Of a stretch of DNA of 12,459 nucleotides, positions 5,892-12,401 are shown one piece after another; positions within the stretch are counted from its first letter, which is position 1, and every line of letters begins with the position of its first letter. The translations under genes were made by a program, and so were the position numbers. This DNA is from CBCPNA01 sp965120415. GTDB taxonomy: Bacteria; Bacillota; Clostridia; Lachnospirales; CAG-274. The notes beneath the pieces were generated by a model. That model worked only from the letters and a program-made list of their open reading frames with translations. It was not told where the DNA came from and did not search any database. The stretch spans positions 1-12,459 of the forward strand of contig CBCPNA010000042.1 in the NCBI GenBank assembly GCA_965120415.1, read 5' to 3'.

Positions 5892-6886
5892 TTTAACCTC
5901 TTCCTATCTATTTTTCCTAATTTTTTTAATTTTGATTGTTTTTGTTTTTCTAATTTTTCATAAGCTCCAATAATTTTTTGAACAAGAGGATGCCTTACAA
6001 CATCTTTATTAGTTAGTTTGCATATTTTTATATTTTCTATATTATCTAAAATTTTTATAGCATCTTTAAGCCCAGATTTTTTACCATCTAGCAAATCTAT
6101 TTGTGTAAGGTCGCCGGTTATAATAGCTTTAGAGCCAAAGCCTATTCTTGTTAAAAACATTTTCATCTGTTCTTTTGTTGTATTTTGGGCTTCATCTAAT
6201 ATAATAAAAGCATTGTCTAGCGTTCTTCCTCTCATGTATGCAAGGGGCGCAACCTCTATAAGCCCTCTTTCCATATTTTTAGTAAAACTTTCGCTCCCCA
6301 TTATTTCATACAAGGCATCATAAAGGGGGCGCAAATAAGGGTCGACTTTTTGTTGCAAATCGCCGGGCAAAAAGCCTAAATGTTCGCCAGCCTCTATAGC
6401 TGGTCTTGTTAAAATAATTCTTGATACTTCATTGTTTTTAAAGGCGGTTATAGCCATAGCCATAGCTAAATATGTTTTGCCCGTACCAGCAGGGCCTATA
6501 CCAAAAACTATCGTATTTTTTTTGATAGCGTCTATATAATATTTTTGCCCAAGAGTTTTTGCTTTAATTGTTTTGCCAGAAAGGGTTAAGCAAATAAAGC
6601 TATCGCTCATATTTTTTATTTGTTCAAAATTTTTGTTAGATACTTCAGATATAAGATAATCTAAAGTTTGGGCAGTTATTTCATTTTTATTTGCCATAAT
6701 TATTAAAGAATTTAGTATTTTAGATGCTTTTTCTATATTTTCTTTATTGCCGGATATTATAATATCTTCATTTCTATTAATAATATTTACTAAAAAAGCT
6801 TTTTCTATTTTTTTTATATTTTCATCATAGCTACCAAAAATAGCAGCTATGTTGTTATTTTCTATTTGTATTTTAATTTGTTGCAT
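5888..6886 (-). CDS. phoH: PhoH family ATPase
   Basis: A PhoH/YbeZ-type protein of 332 residues. An N-terminal KH-like region (1-105) precedes the ATPase domain: Walker A GPAGTGKT (131-138), LTRPAIEAGEHLGFLPGD (159-176), KVDPYLRPLYDAL (180-192), Walker B IILDEAQN (228-235) and ITGDLTQIDL (256-265), ending in a basic tail. The family is thought to act as an RNA-dependent ATPase/helicase working with YbeY, which is encoded directly downstream. ATG 6886 has AAAGGA at about 9 nt, and the start overlaps the end of yqfD by 14 nt. It ends in TGA within an ATGA junction to ybeY, useful evidence that TGA is a stop codon in this genome. Confidence 0.95.
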   Translation of the reverse strand: MQQIKIQIENNNIAAIFGSYDENIKKIEKAFLVNIINRNEDIIISGNKENIEKASKILNSLIIMANKNEITAQTLDYLISEVSNKNFEQIKNMSDSFICLTLSGKTIKAKTLGQKYYIDAIKKNTIVFGIGPAGTGKTYLAMAMAITAFKNNEVSRIILTRPAIEAGEHLGFLPGDLQQKVDPYLRPLYDALYEIMGSESFTKNMERGLIEVAPLAYMRGRTLDNAFIILDEAQNTTKEQMKMFLTRIGFGSKAIITGDLTQIDLLDGKKSGLKDAIKILDNIENIKICKLTNKDVVRHPLVQKIIGAYEKLEKQKQSKLKKLGKIDRKRLK

Positions 6887-8096
6887 TTAAGTTAGTCCTT
6901 TCACTTTCAACTTGTGTTATTTGCGCTTTTTCTCCTATATTTTGGATAAGGGTTATTTTAGCTGTTGCTATAAGAGCATCTTCCTTTTGTGTATAATAGA
7001 CTTCTTTATCTATTATATCAGAAGAAAAGGGTACGCTAGATATAATTTCATCTATTATTAATTTATTAGCATATTTTTTAGCATCTTCTAAAGATAGGGT
7101 TATAGTTTTATTATTATATTCTTTAAATTCTGTTTTAATAAATATAAAAGGTAAGTAAAAATTATTAAAAATTTTAAGCTGTTTTCTGGATATAGATTTA
7201 TCATAATTAGTATATTTAATATTAGGGTTATTGAGAGTAAATTGTTTATTAAAAGCTATTAAAGAATATTGTTTTTTAGATTTATTTGTATATTGCTTAA
7301 CATTTTGTATAAAAGATACAGAAACGGTTATTTCTTTTTCAACTTTTGCTCTTATATCAGCATCTGCGTTTGTTAAATAAGAGCCTTTTATCTCTTCGCC
7401 ATCTTTTAAAAACACTTCGCCAGAAACAAGGATATCGCCTTTTGAAACAACGTCGCCCTTTTTTACAAGCGGCGTCCCTTTTCTTGTTACAATATCTGTT
7501 ATTATACCATCTTCATCAGCTATGATGCTATTAGCGCTAGCGTCTGTTTCAAAAGAGCTTTCTTCTATATTTTCAGAAAGATTTATAATTACGTTAGTAC
7601 CTTTTAAATATATAGATGCCCAAGAAATTTCTTCAAAATTATTTTTTAAATCTTTTTGGAGCTGCTTAAGATTAAGCCTATTTTTAAAAGCGCCTAAATA
7701 TAAATTATTTTCAGCGCAAAAAGCTAATATTTGGCTATCATTAAGGGTATCATTGCCTATTATTTCGATATTCCAGACAAAAGAGGATAAATAATATATT
7801 ATAGATATAAATAAAAATATGCCTATCAAAAAGCCTTTTCTCTTTTTGTTTTTATGTATAAAAAAAGGTAATCCCTTTTTAATATTTATTTTAAATTTAC
7901 AACCAGTTTTTTTGGCAAATTTTTTTAATTTTTTAAAATTATGTAAGCTGATTTCGCACTTAACGCCGCTCTTTGTTTCTGTTATAGAAGATATGATTAT
8001 ATTATCTTTTATAGCCATGCTTAAAAAGCGTTCTATTGAAAAACCACTTATTTCTATAATAACATATCCTTTAAAGTAATTCCATAGGTTTTTCAT
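6873..8096 (-). CDS. yqfD: Sporulation protein YqfD
   Basis: A 407-residue protein of the YqfD family of endospore-formers, normally expressed in the mother cell during sporulation. The N-terminus MKNLWNYFKGYVIIEISGFS, the IERFLSMAIKDNI segment, a basic KNKKRKG stretch, then one hydrophobic membrane segment (about 88-108) and a long extracytoplasmic part (WNIEIIGNDTLNDSQI, EISWASIYLKGTNVIINLSE, DGIITDIVTRKGTPLVKKGD, SKGDILVSGEV) are typical. The part after the membrane segment resembles POTRA/FtsQ-like domains. It follows yqfC by 14 nt and overlaps phoH, as in Bacillus and clostridia. Its presence is the best sign that the host belongs to a spore-forming lineage. Precise molecular role is not established. 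Confidence 0.92.
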   Translation of the reverse strand: MKNLWNYFKGYVIIEISGFSIERFLSMAIKDNIIISSITETKSGVKCEISLHNFKKLKKFAKKTGCKFKINIKKGLPFFIHKNKKRKGFLIGIFLFISIIYYLSSFVWNIEIIGNDTLNDSQILAFCAENNLYLGAFKNRLNLKQLQKDLKNNFEEISWASIYLKGTNVIINLSENIEESSFETDASANSIIADEDGIITDIVTRKGTPLVKKGDVVSKGDILVSGEVFLKDGEEIKGSYLTNADADIRAKVEKEITVSVSFIQNVKQYTNKSKKQYSLIAFNKQFTLNNPNIKYTNYDKSISRKQLKIFNNFYLPFIFIKTEFKEYNNKTITLSLEDAKKYANKLIIDEIISSVPFSSDIIDKEVYYTQKEDALIATAKITLIQNIGEKAQITQVESERTNLNATN

Positions 8097-8110
8097 ATTT
8101 TCACCAACTT

Positions 8111-8392
8111 TTATAAAATAAATTCTATTTTTATAATATTTCCTTTTATATAAATCTTTTCTTTAGAAAGCTCTTTTATAAAAAGATTTTCTCCTGCTAT
8201 GTTTAATTTTCCACAAGTGGTTAATATTTTTATATTAGTGTTAGAATATTCTAACATATTTTTAAAATTTTCTATATTAATTTTTAAGTTGCCAACAATA
8301 GTTATAAGAGGAAGATTAAAAGCGACAGAAGCCGGGATATTTAAATTTTCTATAGATTCTTCTTTTATGCCCTTTTTAATCAAATTTTTCAA
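8111..8392 (-). CDS. yqfC: Sporulation protein YqfC
   Basis: A YabP/YqfC family protein, encoded next to yqfD in nearly all endospore-formers and associated with the forespore-mother cell interface. Family features are NIPASVAFNLPLITIVGNLKI, YSNTNIKILTTCGKLNIAGENL and the closing IYIKGNIIKIEFI. GTG at 8401 is in frame but lies inside the Shine-Dalgarno sequence AGGAGGTG; TTG at 8392 lies 8 nt after AGGAGG and gives a 93-residue protein, a typical length for the family. It is the first gene of the leftward cluster and diverges from the histidine kinase. The promoter region shows a TATAAT-like box but no clear sigma-E consensus. Confidence 0.9.
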   Translation of the reverse strand: MKNLIKKGIKEESIENLNIPASVAFNLPLITIVGNLKINIENFKNMLEYSNTNIKILTTCGKLNIAGENLFIKELSKEKIYIKGNIIKIEFIL

Positions 8393-8413
8393 ATTTGCCA
8401 CCTCCTAAATAAA

Positions 8414-8448
8414 ATTATATTTTAAATAAATAAAAACTATGATATAAT
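8414..8448. promoter_or_regulatory. Back-to-back promoters between yqfC and the histidine kinase
   Basis: In this 90-bp divergent gap, TATAAT at 8443-8448 (+) has an extended TG at 8440-8441 and serves the histidine kinase; its -35 (TTTTAA, 8420-8425) is weak. On the other strand TATAAT lies at 8419-8414, facing yqfC, without a recognisable -35. The two elements overlap within 35 bp, so they may compete. Confidence 0.45.
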
Positions 8449-8489
8449 TAAAATAAATTTAAATTATTGTTTAAGAACAAGGTGATTTT

Positions 8490-9887
8490 ATGAAAATTAT
8501 TTTCAAAAAACAATTTTTTATACATTTAATTGCACTTATAATTTGCTTTTCTTTTCTTGGGGTAGCTCTTATAAAAGTTTTTAATACCCTTTTTATAAAC
8601 CAAAAAGAAAGTGTACTAGTGCAAGAGGCAGAAAAGATAGCAAATTTGTATAAAACTTCTATACTTTTTGGAGATAATGTTAAAAAAAATATAAAAAATG
8701 TTGAAGAATATTTAAATTGCAGTTTTATTATTTTAAGCTATGATAACACTGTTATCGCTACATCTTCAGACATAAAAAAAGAGCTTAGCTTTAAAGAAGA
8801 AGATTTAGAAATGCTAAATTATTTAGAAGAAGGAGAAATTTTACATATAAAAGATAACTTTTTTGAAATACGCAAACAATCTGTAACAACTATAGGGTAT
8901 CCAGTTTTTATAAATAATGTTAGGGCGGGGCTTGTTATTGTATCGTCGCTTAATACGGGTCTTCTTTTTGGTATAGAGCAGGCTTACAAAATAATAATAC
9001 CTTTTATGCTTATAGCTGTTATGACATCTTTTGTGCTGGTGTACTTATTTTCTAGGCAAATAAGCATACCACTTATTAAAATAAATAATGCAGCTAAAAT
9101 AATGTCAGAAGGCAATTTTGAAAAACAAATAGATATAAAAAGCCGTGATGAAATAGGGCAGCTTGCTAATATTTTAAATGAAATGGCAAAAAAGCTAAAT
9201 GAACAAGAAAAATACAGGAGAGAATTTATATCAAATATTTCTCACGATATACGTTCTCCTTTAACATCTATGAAGGGCTTTTTACAAGCTTTAATAGACG
9301 GCACTATACCAGAAAATAAAAAAGAAAAATACCTAAACATAGTGTTAGAAGAAACAGAAAGGCTCACAAGGCTTTCTAACAATATATTAGATATAAACTT
9401 ACAAGATATAAATAATGAATGTAAAAATGTTAAATTTAATATAAATACTTTAATAAAAAATATTATTTTAAGTTTTGAAACAAGGGTTACCCAAAAGCAA
9501 ATAAAGCTAAATCTATCTTTTGAAAAGAAAGAAATTATTGTTTTGGCAGATATAGAAAAGGTAGAGAGGATTATATATAATTTGGTAGATAACGCTATTA
9601 AGTTTACAGATGATGGCAAAGGTATATATATTTCTACATCTACAAAAGGAGAAAAAGCTTTAATATCTATAAAAGATGAAGGTAAAGGTATACCAAAACA
9701 TTTGCAAGCACGAGTTTTTGATAGATTTTATAAGGTAGATACATCAAGAGGAGAAGATAAAAAGGGGAGTGGGCTTGGGCTTTCTATAGTTAAAGATTTT
9801 ATTTTGGCTCATGAAGAAAGCATTACGCTAAATAGCGAGCCTAATAAAGGGAGCGAATTTGTATTTACCCTTAAACTTTATGAATAA
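8490..9887 (+). CDS. Membrane sensor histidine kinase (HAMP-HisKA-HATPase), orphan
   Basis: A 465-residue class I sensor kinase. Membrane segments at about 9-31 and 167-187 flank an extracytoplasmic sensor domain (about 32-166) of unknown ligand, possibly PAS/CACHE-like by size. A HAMP linker follows (188-240: RQISIPLIKINNAAKIMSEG, DEIGQLANILNEM). The HisKA domain has the phospho-acceptor His252 in SHDIRSPLTSMKGF. The ATP-binding domain shows the N box NLVDNAIKF (364-372), G1 DEGKGIP (396-402), F box RVFDRFYKV and G2 GSGLGLSIV (426-434), all intact. AAGGTGA precedes ATG 8490. It resembles PhoR/ResE/WalK-type kinases, but no response regulator is encoded next to it: yqfC diverges on one side and cobD converges on the other. 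The partner must lie elsewhere; in clostridia orphan kinases often feed Spo0A, which is only a suggestion here. Confidence 0.93.
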   Translation: MKIIFKKQFFIHLIALIICFSFLGVALIKVFNTLFINQKESVLVQEAEKIANLYKTSILFGDNVKKNIKNVEEYLNCSFIILSYDNTVIATSSDIKKELSFKEEDLEMLNYLEEGEILHIKDNFFEIRKQSVTTIGYPVFINNVRAGLVIVSSLNTGLLFGIEQAYKIIIPFMLIAVMTSFVLVYLFSRQISIPLIKINNAAKIMSEGNFEKQIDIKSRDEIGQLANILNEMAKKLNEQEKYRREFISNISHDIRSPLTSMKGFLQALIDGTIPENKKEKYLNIVLEETERLTRLSNNILDINLQDINNECKNVKFNINTLIKNIILSFETRVTQKQIKLNLSFEKKEIIVLADIEKVERIIYNLVDNAIKFTDDGKGIYISTSTKGEKALISIKDEGKGIPKHLQARVFDRFYKVDTSRGEDKKGSGLGLSIVKDFILAHEESITLNSEPNKGSEFVFTLKLYE

Positions 9888-9889
9888 TA

Positions 9890-9917
9890 AAAAAGGCTAA
9901 ATTAAATTTAGCCTTTT
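9890..9917. terminator. Bidirectional terminator between the kinase gene and cobD
   Basis: AAAAGGCTAAAT (9891-9902), loop TAA, ATTTAGCCTTTT (9906-9917): a perfect 12-bp palindromic arm pair with A-rich and T-rich flanks on both strands. It serves the convergent kinase and cobD genes; the original cobD stop codon (9916-9918) lies in its edge. Confidence 0.85.
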
Positions 9918-10998
9918 AAATTAAATCTTTCAAATATTTTAGCAAAAGTTCGTTATTTTGCTTATCTAAGATACAAAACCTAAAAAATTTATTATCAAAA
10001 TTATCAAAAAAATCTAAATTTTGCAAATCTCTTATCACAATATTATAATCCAGCAATTTTTCAAAAAGATATGAAGAAGTCTTGCTGTTTAAAATTTTAC
10101 ATAATATAAAATTTGCTTCTGATTTATAAAATTTAATATTTTTAATATTTTCAAGCTTTTTTAATATATTTTGCCTTTCTTTATTAATAAAATTTTTAGA
10201 TTTATTAATAAAATGCTTATCGTTAAAAATATTAATGCCTATTAAATTAGCAAAAGAATTTACGCTTCATGGGTCTTTAATGCTTTCTATTTTGCTTAAA
10301 ATATGCATGTTAGAGCAAATAGCATAGCCAAGCCTTGCCCCCGGTATACAAAAAAATTTAGAAGTGCCTCTTATAATAAACATATTGCTAAAAGCGTTTG
10401 CTAAAGGGATAGCGGATATACTATCTTTTGCAAATTCGGCATATGTTTCATCTATTATAAGAAAACAATTCTCTTTTTGGCATTTTTGGGCTATAAGCTT
10501 TATTTTATCTATATATATAGCAGAACCAGTTGGGTTGTTTGGGTTGCATATTACAAGCAAATCTTTATTTTTAATATTTTCTAAAAGTTCGTTTAAATTT
10601 ATGATAAAATCTTCTTCTTCTTTTAGGTAAAAAAAAGATATGTTGCAACCAATATTTTTTAAATTTCTTTCATATTCAGAATAAGATGGCGCTAAAAGAA
10701 GGGCGTTTTTAGGCTTTAAAATATTAAAAAATATAGATAGCATTTCCGTTGAACCGTTGCCGACTAAAATATGATTATGATTTGTATTTGTATAAACAGC
10801 TATGCAATTTTTTAATTTGGCATAATTTTTATCTGGATATGTTTCGATTATATTTATATTATTTAATAAAATATTTTTTATATTTTGGGAAAGCCCTAAA
10901 GGGTTAATATTAGAAGAAAAGTCGATTAAATCATTAATATTTTTGTTAAAATATTTTGCTATATAATCTAAATCGCCCCCATGTATTAAACTATCCAT
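9916..10998 (-). pseudogene. cobD: CobD-like PLP aminotransferase/decarboxylase interrupted by one in-frame TGA
   Basis: A class I/II fold PLP enzyme most like threonine-phosphate decarboxylase CobD (makes aminopropanol phosphate for cobalamin), with histidinol-phosphate aminotransferase HisC as the close alternative. Signs: N-terminal HGGDLDYIAKYF and IDFSSNINPLG (typical of CobD), YPDKNYAKLK, GNGSTEMLSIFF, ICNPNNPTGS, IIDETYAEF, and the PLP-lysine motif GTSKFFCIPGARLGYA. Translation stops after 243 residues at TGA 10267-10269, directly after IESIKDP. The same frame then continues for 116 codons (SVNSFANLIGINIFNDKHFI and beyond) to TAA 9916. CobD has a conserved PWSVN-type motif here, so the TGA replaces Trp (TGG to TGA). 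The full length would be 360 residues, normal for the family. AAAGGA precedes ATG 10998. No other cobalamin genes are in view. Recent nonsense mutation is most likely; readthrough or sequence error are alternatives. Confidence 0.85.
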
Positions 10999-11021
10999 TG
11001 CAATATCCTTTCATAAAATAT

Positions 11022-11043
11022 AAAAAAAGCACAAAAATGTGCT
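11022..11043 (-). terminator. Intrinsic terminator after tRNA-Leu
   Basis: On the minus strand AGCACA, a TTTT loop and TGTGCT (11043-11028) are followed by a run of seven T (11028-11022 region). It begins about 5 nt after the tRNA 3' end, so the tRNA is a separate unit from cobD unless readthrough occurs. Confidence 0.75.
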
Positions 11044-11047
11044 ACCA

Positions 11048-11126
11048 TGCGGACAGTGGGACTTGAACCCACACTCCTAGGAACTAGATTCTAAGTCTAG
11101 CGCGTCTGCCATTCCGCCATGTCCGC
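11048..11126 (-). tRNA. tRNA-Leu (anticodon UAG)
   Basis: A 79-nt class II tRNA. Acceptor GCGGACA pairs with TGTCCGC plus discriminator A; the D arm contains GCGGAATGGCAGACGCGC; anticodon stem CTAGA/TCTAG encloses the loop CTTAGAA with anticodon TAG; a short extra arm (TTCCTAGGAGT, 11 nt, 3-bp stem) and the T arm GTGGG-TTCAAGT-CCCAC follow. The extra arm and A73 agree with leucine identity. The 3' CCA is not encoded (TGG follows), so it is added by the nucleotidyltransferase. It decodes CUA and, by wobble, other CUN codons. Confidence 0.96.
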
Positions 11127-11143
11127 CAAAAATATCCTAAGTT

Positions 11144-11172
11144 AGTATATCATTTAATATAATATTTGTCAA
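11144..11172 (-). promoter_or_regulatory. Promoter of tRNA-Leu
   Basis: On the minus strand TTGACA (11172-11167), 17-bp spacer, TATACT (11149-11144). The tRNA 5' end is at 11126, about 18 nt past the -10 box, so only a short 5' extension is removed by RNase P. Confidence 0.8.
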
Positions 11173-11251
11173 TCATTTTTATTAAAATAATTTGTATCTT
11201 ATTGTAAAATTTTATAATTAAATAAAATATTTAAAAATATAGCAGAAAGGG

Positions 11252-11306
11252 CTATAGATAAGGGTAAAATTATTATAATTATTATAAAAGAAGGTTTTAT
11301 CTATAG
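11252..11306. repeat. 10-bp inverted repeat CTATAGATAA / TTATCTATAG
   Basis: Perfect arms at 11252-11261 and 11297-11306 with a 35-nt AT-rich centre that itself contains near-palindromic TTATTATAATTATTATAA. No T-run follows on either strand, so it is not an obvious terminator. It could be a binding site, an RNA stem or chance. Confidence 0.4.
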
Positions 11307-11360
11307 TTACTTTTAATAATTAAAAAAAATTGTTATTTTCTTCTATATATAGTTAACAGC

Positions 11361-11508
11361 AATAAGAAAGCCCACCTCAAACAGGAAGTGGACGGATATT
11401 ATCCCTTTTGATTACATTGATTATAGGGTAAAATTTACCACTATATGAATTTTAAAGTTATTGCAATCAAAACAAAAATATAAAATTAAACGATGGTATT
11501 AAAACCAT
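11361..11508 (-). ncRNA. Candidate structured RNA 1, leftward, unknown family
   Basis: Downstream of a minus-strand promoter, the predicted transcript (~11508 to ~11361, about 148 nt) folds as a chain of hairpins: ATGGT/ACCAT at the 5' end; TATAG and GGTAAA paired with TTTACC and CTATA (between 11422 and 11445), enclosed by TTTTGATT/AATCAAAA; GGAT-AAT-ATCC (11404-11394); and a strong last stem GTCCACTTC-CTGTTT-GAGGTGGGC (11393-11370) followed by TTTCTTATT. The last stem contains two U-G pairs on the minus strand that would be A/C mismatches on the plus strand, so the leftward RNA is the structured one. I recognise no riboswitch, T-box, tmRNA, RNase P or SRP signature. It might be a stand-alone sRNA or a leader to the tRNA. 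Confidence 0.45.
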
Positions 11509-11512
11509 GTTT

Positions 11513-11541
11513 ATGATACAACATTATTTTATTCTTGTCAA
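11513..11541 (-). promoter_or_regulatory. Promoter of candidate RNA 1
   Basis: On the minus strand TTGACA (11541-11536), 17-bp spacer, TATCAT (11518-11513). Start expected near 11508. No coding sequence follows within reach except the tRNA 380 nt away. Confidence 0.65.
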
Positions 11542-11574
11542 GATTTTTTTATAAAAATATTAAAATTAATTATA

Positions 11575-11780
11575 ATCTTTATTATTTTCTGATTTAGATA
11601 GTTAGTTTAAGCGTAAAAAGCCCTACAAAATTAAAATTATCTTGCAAGGTTCTAGCTTACAGAATAATAGATAAATAAAATAGAAAGGCTTTAAAAATAA
11701 GAAACAGACCTTACCACAAAAGCGATAAGATCATAAACTAAAAAATAAATTTATAAAAGAATAAAAATTTAAAAATAACG
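11575..11780 (-). ncRNA. Candidate rod-shaped RNA 2, 6S-like by shape
   Basis: The minus-strand transcript from a promoter at 11814-11786 can fold into one long interrupted hairpin. Paired plus-strand blocks, outside to inside: 11578-11583 with 11760-11765, 11585-11588 with 11755-11758, 11592-11596 with 11746-11750, TTAGTTTA 11602-11609 with TAAACTAA 11734-11741, 11637-11641 with 11724-11728, 11642-11645 with 11716-11719 (a G-U pair on the minus strand only), 11646-11650 with 11708-11712, and 11656-11659 with 11698-11701. A large 3'-side bulge (11610-11636) sits in the middle. Length (~190-200 nt), single rod shape and a central open region are the known architecture of 6S RNA, the sigma-A RNA polymerase mimic. 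No sequence-level 6S match was verified, and AT-rich DNA pairs easily by chance. Confidence 0.35.
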
Positions 11781-11785
11781 ATCAG

Positions 11786-11814
11786 ATGGTATACTAAAAT
11801 TTGATTTTTGTCAA
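11786..11814 (-). promoter_or_regulatory. Promoter of candidate RNA 2
   Basis: On the minus strand TTGACA (11814-11809), 17-bp spacer, TACCAT (11791-11786). The -35 is consensus, the -10 matches four of six positions. Start expected near 11780. Confidence 0.5.
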
Positions 11815-12003
11815 GTAAAAAAATTTTAAAAATTTAAGCTTGTTAATGATGCGTTACACTTTAAAAAAAATTAAGAAATATATTATAAAAAAGCAATTTA
11901 AAGCTATCATAAGTTTTTGTGATTTTAAAATACTTTATTTTTAATAAATTTTATGATAAAATAAACTTGGAAGATTTTTTCTATGGTTTATTTATAATAC
12001 AAA

Positions 12004-12030
12004 TTGCTATCATTTTTGATAGCAGTTTTT
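12004..12030 (+). terminator. Rightward intrinsic terminator
   Basis: GCTATCA (12006-12012), TTTT loop, TGATAGC (12017-12023), then AG and TTTTT. It is followed by T on the plus strand only, so a rightward transcript must end here. A weak extended -10 box (TGA-TAAAAT, 11954-11962) lies just upstream and could give an RNA of about 60 nt; the 32-codon frame at 11846-11944 is the only other candidate source. Confidence 0.65.
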
Positions 12031-12124
12031 AATTTGATAAAATGATTATTATATATATTTTTCTCTTATGGCAAATAAGAAAGATAAAATATACAAATTT
12101 TCATCAATAATTATCTTAAAAAAG

Positions 12125-12153
12125 CTTGCAAAATATAAAAATTATGGTATAAT
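12125..12153 (+). promoter_or_regulatory. Extended -10 promoter of candidate small RNA 3
   Basis: TATAAT (12148-12153) with TG at 12145-12146, and CTTGCA/TTGCAA at 12125-12131 as the -35 (17 or 16 bp spacer). Start expected near 12160. Confidence 0.65.
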
Positions 12154-12159
12154 AACGTT

Positions 12160-12272
12160 TGAATAACTATCAACATAATATATTGAATGCTCTTTTGTGA
12201 TTTTTTGGCTATTTAATGCAAAAATCAATACAAAAGGTTATCAGTTAAAAGGCGTTTTATGCGCCTTTTTTT
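12160..12272 (+). ncRNA. Candidate ~113-nt small RNA or orphan leader, unknown family
   Basis: Bounded by a good promoter upstream and an intrinsic terminator at 12247-12272, with no ribosome binding site or open frame between. A central stem pairs TTTTGT and GATTTTTTG with CAAAAATC and ACAAAA (one bulge on each side, loop GCTATTTAATG), and GAATAAC can pair with GTTAT further out. The next promoter (12373) lies beyond, so this is better read as a stand-alone RNA, though a leader attenuator for a gene outside the window is possible. It shares GGTTATCA with the infC leader, which may be coincidence. Confidence 0.5.
12247..12272 (+). terminator. Terminator of candidate small RNA 3
   Basis: AAAAGGCG (12247-12254), loop TTTTATG, CGCCTTTT (12262-12269), continuing as a seven-T run. 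The stem is the most GC-rich hairpin in the right end of the window. Confidence 0.85.
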
Positions 12273-12300
12273 GTTTATAGCAATTGTTTGGTAAAAAAGC

Positions 12301-12346
12301 AAAAGTATAGCAATATGCTAAATTATTGTAAATTTTATATACTTTT
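12301..12346. repeat. Inverted repeat AAAAGTATA / TATACTTTT with inner hairpin
   Basis: Perfect 9-bp arms at 12301-12309 and 12338-12346, with a second small stem AGCA-ATA-TGCT (12308-12318) inside. It lies just before the last promoter and could be a regulatory site or RNA stem; low information content limits confidence. Confidence 0.35.
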
Positions 12347-12372
12347 AGAACAAAATAGCAACCTATATAAAA

Positions 12373-12401
12373 CTTACATTGTATTCCAAAAATGCTATAA
12401 T
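12373..12401 (+). promoter_or_regulatory. Extended -10 promoter for a unit running off the window
   Basis: TATAAT (12396-12401) with TG at 12393-12394; CTTACA (12373-12378) is a plausible -35 at 17 bp. The transcript would begin near 12408 and continue past the end of the window; its product cannot be seen. Confidence 0.55.

Noticed and set aside
6018..6323. 101-codon plus-strand frame inside phoH
   Set aside because: Antisense shadow of the phoH ATPase domain with no independent support.
8393..8401. GTG start of yqfC at 8401
   Set aside because: It overlaps AGGAGGTG; TTG 8392 has 8-nt spacing and gives a typical family length.
9242..9619. 125-codon minus-strand frame inside the histidine kinase gene
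   Set aside because: It is a shadow of the kinase frame, whose catalytic motifs are intact; no ribosome binding site or family resemblance.
10267..10269. TGA read as Trp in the whole genome (genetic code 4 or similar)
   Set aside because: All visible Trp codons in other genes are TGG, unlikely for an AT-rich genome with UGA as Trp, and TGA ends phoH (in an ATGA overlap with ybeY) and yqzL.
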